The notes beneath the pieces are model-generated. The model was not told the origin of the DNA and ran no database searches. It worked only from the letters and a program-made list of their open reading frames with translations. Of a stretch of DNA of 64,000 bases, positions 50,551 through 60,261 are shown one piece after another. Position 1 is the stretch's first letter. Each line of letters starts with the position of its first letter. Location: contig JASANG010001402.1 of NCBI GenBank assembly GCA_030248215.1, positions 62,001 through 126,000 of the forward strand, given 5' to 3'. A program made the translations under genes and the position numbers. Origin of the DNA: Enoplolaimus lenunculus (Eukaryota; Nematoda; Enoplea; Enoplida; Thoracostomopsidae).

Positions 50551-53500
50551 ATGGCGACAACAACAACAACGTCTCCGTATACTCCTGGAACTCACTCTGT
50601 GGTCTTGGTAACCACTCCTGGTGAGGCTGACGCAAAGAAATTAGCTAGGTATGCGATGATTTTGTGCAGATTTTGAAACTATTTTCTACAATTTAAGCAG
50701 CATTTCTGAAAATGGTAGGTCACATAATAACTCTACACGAAATCATTAATCTATTTATTGCAAAGGCATCTATGGTCGATTAATAAATTAGAGGCTGTTG
50801 AGATAAAATTTACGCCTTGAAAAGTCATTCGAAATAACGGGTAGTGTAAGGCGTTTTTGATGTGAGAAATTTTCTGTGATCTGAGAACGTCAGTTCCGAA
50901 GGCACCTTCGCAACAGCAATTGCACTTAAATCAATGCATTTCGACCGTTCGAGTCTGTTCAAGCTTACTGCGTCGTCAACATTCGCCAGCAATGGCGGAT
51001 CCATGGGAAGGCCACCCCGGCCGTGCCCCCCCCCAACAGCATCTCGACAAAAATTATATACTTAGCAATTTTGTGACAATAGTTCGTGGTTTGTGTGTGG
51101 GTCAAAAGTAAGTTTATTACCTGTGAAATTTTGCCCCCCCCCCCATTTTGAGATCCTGGATCCGCCACTGTTCGCCAGTGATGTTGACCAGAGCGGACAT
51201 ACATGCATGAGTTATTTGAAGCGATTAAAGTACCCCCCCCCCCAAGGTATGATTAAAAGTTTTCTTGCACAACTGAATCAATTAACATTCTGCCCCTGAC
51301 GATTTCAAGTGGTCAAGGGTTCATCAAGGGTCGCCAAGGTACCAAGCCGATGTTTTTTGTGGGAATATGAACGAGTCTTGTTGGGATACTCGCTGTTACA
51401 AAGATGTCTTCGCGAACTGGCACTTTAGCATGGCTTACCAGTTTCAGAGATGAAAGAAAAACTAAGAATATGATTAAACTTGGTGAGGCAGTATATCTCC
51501 TCTTATGGTATTAATTACAGTTCCCTCCTCAATTGTAAGGGGCAAACTTAAATTGATTTAAATTTTTCAGGATAACTATGGCAAATGCTTACTTTAAGGG
51601 GCGTAACAGTAGATTAAGCGTATTTCTAAGCCTAAGCGTAAGCGTTGCAAAAATGTGTTCCCAAGCCTAAGTCAAAGCCTAAGCCTAAGCAAAAAATGTA
51701 ATCTAGAGTCTAAACCTACTCTTGTATGGACCCACCAGAAACCTGGACGCCTCTTAAAGTAACGTGGGCCAAAACTATTATAAATTTGTTGCAGCATTTT
51801 AAATGCCTAATTTCGCCTCACATGCGGCTTTGGAAAATTTTGTTGACCTCTGGTTCCGGTATTTTTGTCACCTCCGGTTGCACGCTAAAGAGCTGGCAAA
51901 AGTACATGTGTGATAAGTTTGTATCTGATTGAATTCTTTCAGAGGTTTGGTTGAAAATGAACTTGCTGCTTGTGTGAACATTGTACCAAAGATTACTTCG
52001 ATGTAAGAGTTACGTTTTTAGGTTATAGCGCAAGTTTTAGTCTGTTTATTGGCAATTAAAACTGTTACCTGTAAGCTTAGGCAAAGGCTTATGCGCCATT
52101 CAGTGTAATTTATGTGTAAGGAAAACCGAGAAAGCGGTTTAGGGCTACCCTAACACTTGGCACAAAATTTTGAGTTCCAAGTGTTAGGGTAATTGTAAGA
52201 CAAAAGCATGTTAGGGTTACCCTAATGTGCCAAGTGTTCGGGTTACCCTAAGACAAAAACACATTAGGGTAATCCTAACATGTTTTTGTCTTAGGGTTAC
52301 CCTAACACTTGGCACATTAGGGTAACCCTAACACAAACATGTTAGGGTTACCCTAATGTGCCAAATGTTAGGGTAACCCTAAGACAAAGAACTTGTTACA
52401 ATTACCGTAACACTTGGCACACAAAATTTTGCGATAAACATTAGGGTAACCCTAAACCACTTTTTGTTGCCGTTACATCTAAATTAAAATGAATGACACA
52501 TTAGAAATTTATCGCTATTTCTTAAGCCTAAGCCTGAGCGTAAATGATATATGAAGAATGTGAATTAATGATTAGTAAAATCACTTTGATGGTAGACGCA
52601 ATAGTGCCTGTTTTTATCTTTTTAATAGAACAGGGCCGGTACAGTAGTATAAGGCAAATATTCCTAAGCTTAAGAAGCGTATGGATGAGCCTATTCGTAA
52701 ACCTAAGCCTAAGCAAAAAAATAGTCTAAAACTTAAACTGACTCTATTATAGCCTCTACGGAAAACGATCCGGCCCTGTTGTATACATGGACCAATGCCT
52801 TTATATACACTAGGAGGAAACTAGTCTCCTCAGCTGAAACGTATTTGATTTTTGCTATCAGGTCTGTTGTATGGGAACGAATAACTAAATGCCGCACCTT
52901 GAGACTAGGTATATTCCTAGTTGAAATTTGATTTTGTGTCATAAAGAATTGATCCAAAGCAAATGGATTTACATTTTAACTTGATGATTGAAAAAACACT
53001 AGGATTATAGCTGCGGGCGGATACAAAGAAAGAGATACAGAGCGGTCGCCTTGTCTCGTCTGAGAACGTATTGTGTACAGCTGGATTTGAAGCCAGTAAC
53101 ACTGCAGGTTGTTTTCCGGGTTCGTCTTTGCCGAAAAAATCTTGGGACCGCGATTGGTTCCGGATATTGTTTATTATAATTGAATTGTATCAATAAATCA
53201 TTTCGGCTTTTCTACACAGTTATGGGTTTTTACTCGTAACGCTGACAGTGTTGGGCACATGCATAGGCAATGGCGTAGGCTTGCGTCAAACGTTTTCCTA
53301 TACCAAGGTCGGCGTAAAGCCTAAATGTGAGTGGAAGTGTGCATGAGCTATTGTTTGTTTTAGATACAAATGGGAAGGCAAAATTGAAGAAGATCCTGAA
53401 TCTTTGATGGTTGGTTTTGTTTGATTTTGATGTTATTTTGGGTATGAATGACGTTAAAAGTTTTTGGTTTATGATGACATGATTAAAGACTCAACGGTGT

Positions 53501-54189
53501 CGTAAATGTAGGTATTACTGTACTGTTTTTAGGTAATCAAGACTCGCTCCAGCAAAATTGCTCAATTAACCGAATACGTCAAAGAGAATCATCCAGCAGA
53601 TGTACCAGAAGTCATTTCGATGCCGGTAAGTTTTGGTTTGTTTGTTTCTTTATTTCTTTGTTTGTTTGTTTGTTTGTTTGTTTGTTTGTTTGCGTGCTTG
53701 TCTTTGTTTACACTTTTAGTTGGTTGCTACAGAATTATCCGGCGGAATACCAGAAATTATTTCGATGCCAGTAAGTTTTCGTGTTTGTTTCTTTGTTTGT
53801 TTGTTTGTTTGTTTGCATACACCGTTGGCTGTTTTCCTATTGTTGGCCGTTTCAGACATACAAACAAATGAAACTGTATATGGCATTTCACACCGTTTTT
53901 ATTCAATCGTGTAGTATTTCTAATGCAGAGAAGACGACACAACAGTTTAGAGAGTCGGAATACATGGCGCAGTGGTAGAACGTCCGTTTACTGATCTGAA
54001 AGCCATAAGTGGCACACCCTGCGTTACTGTTGTCTATCTACTGAATTGGAGGCAAGTTTCACGGACGTACCCCGTTCGTATCTATCGAGACTGACGCAAG
54101 TGAAACGGTCACGTTTTCGATTTTACTTTCAGATCCAAGCTGGATCAAGGGATTATCTCGATTTTGTCTCGCAAACTGTACCAGAATAA
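50551..54189 (+). CDS. CUTA: CutA (divalent-cation tolerance / trimeric CutA1 family), 5 coding exons
   Basis: Small trimeric protein of the CutA1 family, named for copper tolerance in bacteria; animal forms have been tied to acetylcholinesterase anchoring. Exons: 50551-50648, 51943-52002, 53364-53409, 53533-53625, 54133-54189, with phases agreeing; 354 bp, 117 residues plus stop. The start MATTTTTSPYTPGTHSVVLV is followed by ENELAACVNIVPKITS, YKWEGKIEEDPESLMV, IKTRSSKIAQLTEYVKENHP and the end RDYLDFVSQTVPE, closely following human CUTA. There is no signal peptide at this ATG. The donor after exon 3 (GTTGGT) is weak but GT. Intron 4 has a duplicated exon-4 end at 53719-53769. Block A contains what should be the same locus about 2.1 kb after the NSA2 stop, so NSA2 and CutA are probably close neighbours in the real genome. 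Confidence 0.93.
50990..51170. mobile_element. Miniature hAT-type element in CutA intron 1
   Basis: Starts CAATGGCGGATCCATGG and ends CCTGGATCCGCCACTG, inverted. An exact 8-bp duplication TTCGCCAG flanks it. C runs at 51028-51036 and 51134-51144 lie inside both ends. A distorted inverted copy is in block B. Confidence 0.88.
51580..51770. mobile_element. Miniature element, GGCCCATGTTACTTTAAG family, in CutA intron 1
   Basis: Ends GGCAAATGCTTACTTTAAGG and CTTAAAGTAACGTGGGCC; flanks ATAACTAT and AAAACTAT (7/8). The interior has AAGCCTAAGCCTAAGC (TTAGGC on the other strand). Confidence 0.8.
52131..52462. repeat. Fold-back element built of TTAGGGTTACCCTAA palindromes
   Basis: Long inverted ends (GCGGTTTAGGGCTACCCTAA with CACTTGGCACAAAATTTT, and the complement at the right end). 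Inside, at least eight palindromes of the form TTAGGGTTACCCTAA alternate with CTTGGCACA and AAGACAAAAAC spacers in both directions. It lies in CutA intron 2. The hexamers are telomere-like but never stand in a head-to-tail run. Confidence 0.85.
52611..52793. mobile_element. Miniature element, CAGGGCCGG family with TTAGGC repeats, in CutA intron 2
   Basis: Right end CCGGCCCTGTTGTATACATG; left inner end ACAGGGCCGGTACAGTAGTA. Flanks AGTGCCTG and AATGCCTT agree at 6 of 8. The interior AAACCTAAGCCTAAGC matches the copies at 55375 and 60047. Confidence 0.7.
53633..53812. repeat. TTTG microsatellites flanking a duplicated exon end
   Basis: TTTG/TTTGTTTC runs at 53633-53690 and again at 53783-53812. 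Each follows a copy of ATTTCGATGCC(G/A) plus GTAAGTTTT, so a segment of exon-4 end plus intron start was duplicated in tandem. Confidence 0.85.
53965..54060 (+). mobile_element. tRNA-headed SINE-like fragment in CutA intron 4
   Basis: The A-box-like run TGGCGCAGTGGTAGAACGTC is clear, but a proper B box and pairing stems are not. A run resembling it (GCGCAGTGGTAGAGCGTTCG) is on the minus strand near 61170. Confidence 0.45.
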
Positions 54190-55374
54190 CTGGCGATTCC
54201 TGCGCAAAATGAATGAATGGTTTATTAGAATTGGATATATTTCGTGTAAATTTACGGCAAAAATCGTCTCATACGCCAGCGTTAGGGTAGCAGGGAGTTT
54301 GGCCAAACAGGTCCTAGGGACCTCCCCCCCAGTTATATAATGTTTCACAGCTCTATGACTCTGTGGCCCGCGAAAAAAATTTAGTTTGTCAATGGGCACC
54401 CTTCCCCCCCTTGGGTCGCTCCGCAATTGAGGGTTTGAGGGCGCTTACACCGGCACTGCATCAGTGAGCTGTGTTGTGGTGAAATTGTTGGGATGCTAAT
54501 TGTTCATAGTCAATAGTCAGCTCGTTATTGTCTGAGTTACTGACTGACACAATTAAGAAATACGACCTTCGTATGACAAACAGTTGAACAGGAAATGTTG
54601 TGAATTCAGTGCAATTTGCTATTTTTACAAGTAGGCACATTTTTGTTTTACGACAAACTCTAAATTTTACAGCTAAACTCAATACAACGAATATCGTTCG
54701 TTGGGAAAAATAGTGGTTTACGCCACTGTATCAATACGCTTAAATCTTTAACTCATGGAGTATACTATGAGCAACTAAATTACAATATGAGCAACATAGA
54801 CGCTGTGAGCAGTGTTTAACAATTCTAACATATATGTGCAGTGCGAAAGTGCAAAATCTCTACAAGACGTGAGAGCCCCCTCGGGTACGAGCGTCAAGCT
54901 CCTATAGCTGAGTGGTCATCGTAAACGCCTGCCACACGAGAGACTGGGGATCGAATCTTACCTTGAAATAGCATCTTATATGAAATTGAAAATGTTCATG
55001 TGAGAACGGGTTAAGCTTTAACAGTCGCGCCGTTAGGGTTGCGCTATACTCGCCGGACGCCGACGCGCGGCACGGTACAAGTTTTCCGCACGCCAGCAGG
55101 CGCCGGCGTAGTAAAACTATTAAAAATTATCGCAGGCTGCCTGCCGCGCGCCGGCGTTCGCTCAGTAAAGTATTGCGCAACCCTTACTGTAGAGGAACGA
55201 ATAAGAGCGGCAGTGATATTTGTTTTGTCTCAAAATGTCTAATTTTAAAATTGGGACAATTTGACGAGAAGTCACTTTGATCGAAAGTGATCAGGAGCCA
55301 AAATTGGGCATCCATTAGGCCTTGCTCCTCCCAAAACCCGATGCCCCACCGGAATGATATAGAACCATAATGTT
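54190..55374. other. Intergenic stretch with a SINE-like head and a decayed inverted repeat
   Basis: At 54895-54970 a tRNA-like head (TAGCTGAGTGGTCATCG, GGGATCGAATC) is seen on the plus strand. At about 55032-55188 the ends TTAGGGTTGCGCTATACT and AGTATTGCGCAACCCTTA are inverted around a GC-rich core, probably another miniature element with no visible duplication. No exon was recognised. Confidence 0.5.
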
Positions 55375-55550
55375 GGCCCATTTAGAACAGGGCCGGAACA
55401 GTAGTATAAGCATATTCCTAAGCCTTAGCCTAAACGTATGGATGAGCCGATTCATAAGCCTAAGCCTAAGCAAAAAATTAGGCTAAAGCTTGAACTGAGT
55501 CTATTATAACCACTCCGGAAAACGATCCGGTCCTGTTCTATACATGGGTC
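55375..55550. mobile_element. Miniature element, GGCCCATN/CAGGGCCGG family
   Basis: Left end GGCCCATTTAGAACAGGGCC, right end complement GGTCCTGTTCTATACATGGG. An exact 8-bp duplication ATAATGTT flanks it. The interior has AAGCCTAAGCCTAAGC. Confidence 0.88.
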
Positions 55551-56024
55551 ATAATGTTTGTAGGGATGATATAGTATTTAATTTGTGTTTGGTTTATCGC
55601 ATGCTTCGCTCGCGAGTTTTTTCTAGTTATATATTTCTCGGTCCCAGGTCACAAATTTATTGATCTGTCACTTTTAGGTGTTTTCGATTGTTTGGTTTGT
55701 TTGCATTATTATAATAAACGCGCGTATTTTGTGTCAGGGTTCAGTCGGATGCCAAACAATACCTGAGCCGGATACTTTAATAGATAGCTTCGGCAGTTGC
55801 CGGAGCCGGATATTTAAGAGCATATCTTGATAAAAAGCTGATCGAAATCACCTTATATATTTAATACGACTCTGGTGGAGTCGAATTTGGACTTAGTTTG
55901 TGTAGTTAGGAAAAGCCTATTTTGGAGAGAGTCAATTTGACTCAGCAATTTTTGCAGTGTACTAATTTCTTCTCATTTGGAATAAAATTCACAACAAAAT
56001 ATACTGCGATTTTGGTTATAAATA

Positions 56025-56249
56025 CTGTAGAGACCTGAATTAGAGGGGGACTAAAAGTGGGGTCCCTATATTGAGTCCCAATCAATAGGAGTCCGTATCC
56101 CTAAAGAATCTGCCAGCGGATAGAGTCCCTAAACTCTAATTAGGGTCCATAAATAAATATCAATTTTCCCTAATTGTAGCGCATAAATGACTCCAGCTCC
56201 AAATACAGTTGAAATATATATCAGTCTCCCACTCTTCGGATCACTACAG
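56025..56249. mobile_element. Miniature TA-target element (Tc1/mariner/pogo-like ends)
   Basis: Ends CTGTAGAGACCTGAATTAG and GGATCACTACAG, preceded by TA. It shares GAGTCCGTATCCCTAA and TAATTGTAGCRCATAAATGA with 61268-61714, the better preserved copy. Confidence 0.65.
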
Positions 56250-56395
56250 CAATGTTATAACTTTATATTGAGTTATGTCGTGGTTTTCAACAATAAATTT
56301 CTAACAGTGTTGAATGCCATAGCCGGAAGTTGATTTTGTCCCTTATTTTGGCCCTGTTTACCAGCAAAAGGGCCTTTTGATACGAAGTTAATAAA

Positions 56396-56462
56396 ATTGA
56401 TCCGGGCTGGGGCCCCCCCCCAGGCCACCCCCCCCTGGGGGGGGGGGGAAAAAAAATCAACA
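56396..56462. other. G/C/A homopolymer patch
   Basis: Long C, G and A runs in a row (GGCCCCCCCCCCAGGCC, then G and A runs). It is unlike its neighbourhood and may be a sequencing or consensus defect; frames across it mean nothing. Confidence 0.6.
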
Positions 56463-56629
56463 AAAAAACAGAACAACAAACCCCTTTCAGGACGGGCATT
56501 CAAGGGTTTTCAATCCACAGCAAGTAGACCATGTACTTGGGCCAAAATATGGTATACATTCTTACTTATTGTAAAGTCGTGAAACTGCTATTATAAAACG
56601 AGTACTTATACTTTTCCATTGTCTTTTAA

Positions 56630-58832
56630 CCCTCAATGGCCCGACAGTCTACATATGTAGACATAACCAGTTCGACAATTGATTGTTCGGCAGGTGCTAT
56701 AGTTAAGAATCTATTGTTTAATTTCCATCGATAATTATTCTGTTATAGTAGTATAAAAAACTTATAGCATTGTGGGAACAAAAGTTTGGTGTACAGTGAG
56801 TCATATACCTATATAACCCGACCGTCTACATATGTAGACAGATGTTGATTTGATCATAGTTTGAGTTTTGACAAGAATTGGAACGTTTTGTTCTTACACA
56901 CGGTTTTGTATGGTGAGGTAAAGTCAGGGAAATGTCAGGTTTGCATAAATTATCTTTGACTGAGGTCGTACGACGTGTATTAGAACCAAGTGATTCAGAG
57001 ACAGAAAATGACAAACCGGACGACAATAGTTCAAATGACGACTCAGAATCAGTTGAGTTAGGTCAATGCAGTAGTGAAGAGGCTGCTATTTATGAGCAAG
57101 ATAGTGATGGTGAATTACAAAAACAATCGGACGCATCTAGTAGTGAGTTGAGCGATATGGACGAGACTTCTAGTGGAAGTAATGTGTTTTTGTCAGCGAC
57201 GGGTGTTGAGTGGCATTCTACAACACCGCCTGTCCGTGTGTTAGCTAGAAATATAATTCGCTTTCGCGAAGGCACTGCAGTAAACCCTACAACAGAGTCA
57301 CAAGCATTTTATCTTTATATAAACGAGCCCATTTTACATACAATTCAGCGACTCACTAGTAGGCGACTGCGGGCGCGCAATTTTTCAACGCTACCAATGT
57401 GCGAGCTGAAAGCTTGGCTTGGGGTGGTAATCAGAGCTGGTGCAGATCGCGATAACATGTCTCCAGTGGCTTCACTATTCACCAAAAACGACAGCAGGCC
57501 CTTTTACCGCTGCGCGCTGTCAAAAAACAGAATGAAACAGTTGCTGGAAAATGTAACATTCGACAACAAACTGACTCGCCGGGAGCGTCAAAAAAGTGAC
57601 AAAATGGCTGCTATACGAGATGTTTGGGACCTATTTCAGTCCAACTTACGTCTTCATTATATACCGTCCGAATCACTTACAGTAGATGAACAGCTCTACG
57701 GGTATAGAGGATATGCACCGGGGCGAGCGTACATGCCGGCGAAACCTGCTAAGTACGGCGTAAAAATATTCTGGCTTTGCGATGCTCGGAATGGATATGC
57801 CCTAAAAGGAAATATTTATACAGGGCGTGAAGGCGAACGGGCCGTAGGGCTTGCTAAACGCATCGTAATGGATCTTATTCAACCATACTGTAACACTCAG
57901 CGAAACATTTTCATGGACCGCTATTTCACATCCCATGAATTGGCTGTGGACCTATTACAAAGTGGGCTAACGTGCACAGGCACAATAATGGCAAATCGCC
58001 GCAGCGTACCTCCGGTGCTAAAGTCAACAAAAGAACAAGAGGTCTATAGCACCCGATTTTTATGGGACCACAATAACCGCATAATGTTGGCGTCTTATTG
58101 TCCAAAGAAAAATAAAAATGTGCTATTACTAAGTTCAGTTCATGTGAAAAACGAAGTTTGCACCAGCAGAGAGGACAAAAAACCAGCAGTTATCTTGGAT
58201 TATAATTTGGGAAAAGGCGGGGTTGATGTAATGGACTCTTGCATTGATGATTTTACCTGCAAACGCAAAACGAATCGTTATCCTCTAGTCTGCTTTTTCA
58301 ATATGATTGATATTGCGTTGCACAACGCATTCATTGTCATGAAACTGAACGGATATCAAAAGTCACGCAATGTTTTCATGAAAAAAGTAGCCGAACAACT
58401 AGCGCAAGACAATATGACCAAACGTTACAGTAGTGAAAAAATTTACGCAAAATCAAAGGATTCATTTATGGCTTACGGGCTGCCTCAAAAGCGAAACGAA
58501 CCTTCTACATCTGGTAAACCGACCAAATGTCAGGTCACAAGTTGTCGCAAATCTACGAGATTGAGCTGTTCGTCATGTGGAAAACGAGTGTGCAAGGACC
58601 ACATGAATCGCACCATAACGTGCAACGACTGTGCTTAACTGGACAACGCGCCCGCAGTGGGAGGCTGGACGGGGAGCGGGTGGAACTCCGCCAGAACACT
58701 AGTTCTGACTGTCTCAAGCCAGTTAAAGGAGGAGAGCACCCTGAGATAAGCCAAAACTAACGCTAGTTGTGTTGTCTACATATGTAGACCGTTGGGCTGA
58801 TTAAGGTGAAAATTTTGCCGGGCCGTTGAGGG
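56630..58832 (+). mobile_element. Whole piggyBac-type DNA transposon
   Basis: 2203 bp between two TTAA target sites (56626-56629 and 58833-58836). Short inverted ends are CCCTCAAYGGCCCG. Inside lie three copies of the palindrome GTCTACATATGTAGAC (56647-56662, 56824-56839, 58774-58789), two in the left flank and one in the right. One uninterrupted transposase frame sits between them. Clean TTAA sites, matched ends and an open frame suggest recent insertion. Confidence 0.95.
56932..58638 (+). CDS. piggyBac transposase, 568 residues, intact
   Basis: Cut-and-paste DDD transposase (DDE_Tnp_1_7 class) acting on TTAA sites. It has an acidic N-terminal region (about 1-90, rich in Ser/Asp/Glu), then the family core. 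Catalytic Asp candidates are D252 in SLTVDEQLYGYRG, D329 in NIFMDRYFTS and D432 in GKGGVDVMDS. The C-terminal cysteine-rich domain (about 533-568: CQVTSC, CSSCGKRVC, CNDC) is the zinc-binding end that recognises transposon ends. Length is typical (560-610). No intron is needed. The ATG at 56932 follows GGGAA-rich leader sequence; no nearer in-frame start is likely. It is transposon-encoded, not a domesticated PGBD gene, since it lies between matched ends. Confidence 0.95.
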   Translation: MSGLHKLSLTEVVRRVLEPSDSETENDKPDDNSSNDDSESVELGQCSSEEAAIYEQDSDGELQKQSDASSSELSDMDETSSGSNVFLSATGVEWHSTTPPVRVLARNIIRFREGTAVNPTTESQAFYLYINEPILHTIQRLTSRRLRARNFSTLPMCELKAWLGVVIRAGADRDNMSPVASLFTKNDSRPFYRCALSKNRMKQLLENVTFDNKLTRRERQKSDKMAAIRDVWDLFQSNLRLHYIPSESLTVDEQLYGYRGYAPGRAYMPAKPAKYGVKIFWLCDARNGYALKGNIYTGREGERAVGLAKRIVMDLIQPYCNTQRNIFMDRYFTSHELAVDLLQSGLTCTGTIMANRRSVPPVLKSTKEQEVYSTRFLWDHNNRIMLASYCPKKNKNVLLLSSVHVKNEVCTSREDKKPAVILDYNLGKGGVDVMDSCIDDFTCKRKTNRYPLVCFFNMIDIALHNAFIVMKLNGYQKSRNVFMKKVAEQLAQDNMTKRYSSEKIYAKSKDSFMAYGLPQKRNEPSTSGKPTKCQVTSCRKSTRLSCSSCGKRVCKDHMNRTITCNDCA

Positions 58833-58887
58833 TTAAAATGCAGTTTTGTCTCAGTTTTAATCTTTTAGACAAATGAAGAAACAGCTG

Positions 58888-59075
58888 AAGCGGGGGGCCC
58901 CCCGTTTTTTCCCCCCTTTTCCCCCTCTCGCCCCCCCCAAAAATCCCCCCTACATCAGAGGGGGGGTTCCTGTGGTGATACCGCGCTTATTGGGCCCCCT
59001 CTTTTTTTTTTTGGGGGCGCCCCCCCCCCCTGGGGGGCCCCCCCCCCCAGCTCCCCCCGGCCTTTATCCCCCTTC
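58888..59075. other. Dense G/C homopolymer patch, probably defective sequence
   Basis: An almost continuous series of C and G runs with short T and A runs (58890-59075). The frames that cross it give only Gly/Pro strings. It directly adjoins the polyQ-coding stretch and hides whatever coding exon end is there. Confidence 0.7.
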
Positions 59076-59079
59076 TTCC

Positions 59080-59394
59080 CTTGATGCGTTTAAGGTCTGT
59101 TAGTTCTTCTGTTCTACGTAAGTTTCCCATATCTGCTAGTTGTTCTTGTTGTTGGTATTGTTGTTGTGGTTGTTGTGGTGGTGGTTGTTGTTGTTGTGGT
59201 TGTTGTTGTTGTTGTTGTTGTTGTTGCTGCTGCTGCTGACAATGATTTTGTTCTTCGTTGTGTGGCTGCTGGTCGCTAGTCGACGTGTCCCATTGCGGAT
59301 GTGATATTTTTCGTGGAAATAACGCTGTGAGTTTGTCGACCTCCGCCAATGCGATAGAACTGCGTGATTTTAGTTCCAGTGACGTTTTGGACAT
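59080..59394 (-). CDS. Possible 5' exon of an unknown polyQ protein
   Basis: From ATG at 59394 the minus strand reads MSKTSLELKSRSSIALAEVD, continues LFPRKISHPQWDTSTSD, then about 15 Gln, a Pro/Gln stretch and EELTDLKRI before entering the G/C patch. CAA/CAG coding of Gln argues for this strand. The frame is open upstream of the ATG to 59526. No domain was recognised and no donor seen. The opposite strand also has an open frame (59258-59530, with SSSDVLDILQKKPNVVREL) that could instead be the real one. Confidence 0.35.
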
Positions 59395-59658
59395 TTTACA
59401 AAAAAAACCAAATGTTGTCCGGGAGCTGAAAGTAGCGTTGTTCGGTTTGGACAAACCCATGAATTTATATAATTCCTGTTCGGGGCCCACAATTTGCCTT
59501 TTGTATATTTTTCTCTTCATATACATTTAAAGTTAAAGGCTTGGGTTTAAGCAAAAGCTTAAGCACGTGCTTTTCTTTAGCCTGAGTCTAAAGCATAAGA
59601 GTAAACAGAAATGGTTTCACAGTTGAAGCGGAGGGCGCCTTATAATCATAAAATGTTC

Positions 59659-59867
59659 GACCCATGTTACTTTAAGTTGCGTCCAGGTTTCTGGTGGGTG
59701 TATAAAAGAGTAGGTTTAGATTCTAGATTATATTTTTTGCTTAGACTTGGGGGCTTAGACTTAGGCACTCAGTTTTGCAACGCTTAGGCTTAGGAACTCA
59801 TTTTTGCAAGGCTTAAGCTTAGGAATACGCTTAATCTACTGTTACACGCCTTAAAGTAACATTTCCC
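59659..59867. mobile_element. Miniature element, GGCCCATGTTACTTTAAG family
   Basis: Ends GACCCATGTTACTTTAAG and CTTAAAGTAACATTTCCC with an exact 8-bp duplication AAATGTTC. The interior has GCTTAGGCTTAGGAA. A more decayed relative follows at about 59910-60046. Confidence 0.88.
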
Positions 59868-60046
59868 AAATGTTCTATAAAATTGTTATGTCTGTATCTT
59901 ACAATTTTTGGCCCATGTTACTTTTTAGTGCCATTCCAGGCTATATTTTGTGCATAAGCTTAGGCTCGAAACTACACTTTTTCATCGCTTATGCTCAGGT
60001 TTAAAAATATGCTTAATCTACAGGTTACGGCCCTAAATTATAACAC

Positions 60047-60261
60047 GACCCATGTATCGAACAGGGCCGGAACAGTAGTATAAACATATTCCTAAGCCTA
60101 AGTCTAAAGCCTAAACCTAAGCGTAAGGATGAGCTTATTCCTACGCCTAAGCCTAATCCTAAACCGAAGCCTAAATGGAGCAAAAAAGTTAGTCTATAGC
60201 TTAAACTGACTCTATTACAGCCCCGCCGGAAAATGATCCGGCCCTGTTCTGTACGTGGGCC
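60047..60261. mobile_element. Miniature element, GACCCATG/CAGGGCCGG family
   Basis: Ends GACCCATGTATCGAACAGGG and CCCTGTTCTGTACGTGGGCC. Flanks TATAACAC and AGTAACAC agree at 6 of 8. It is the longest hexamer tract of this family (TAAGCCTAAGTCTAAAGCCT and on). Confidence 0.8.

Larger units (their letters stand above)
47303..51725 (+). repeat. Block C of the three-fold repeat (forward)
   Basis: Begins at the equivalent of block A 38695, just past NSA2 coding exon 6, and continues cleanly into CutA. The first 900 bases show many single-base gaps against block A (for example AAACAAGTTCG for AAACCCCCGAAGTTCG). After about 48100 the two agree almost perfectly. Confidence 0.88.

Noticed and set aside
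52131-52462. Interstitial telomere tract
   Set aside because: The hexamers alternate in direction as palindromes with spacers and are bounded by inverted ends; there is no head-to-tail run.
58873-59103. Pro/Gly-rich frames across the homopolymer patch
   Set aside because: Produced by runs of C and G that are probably sequence errors.
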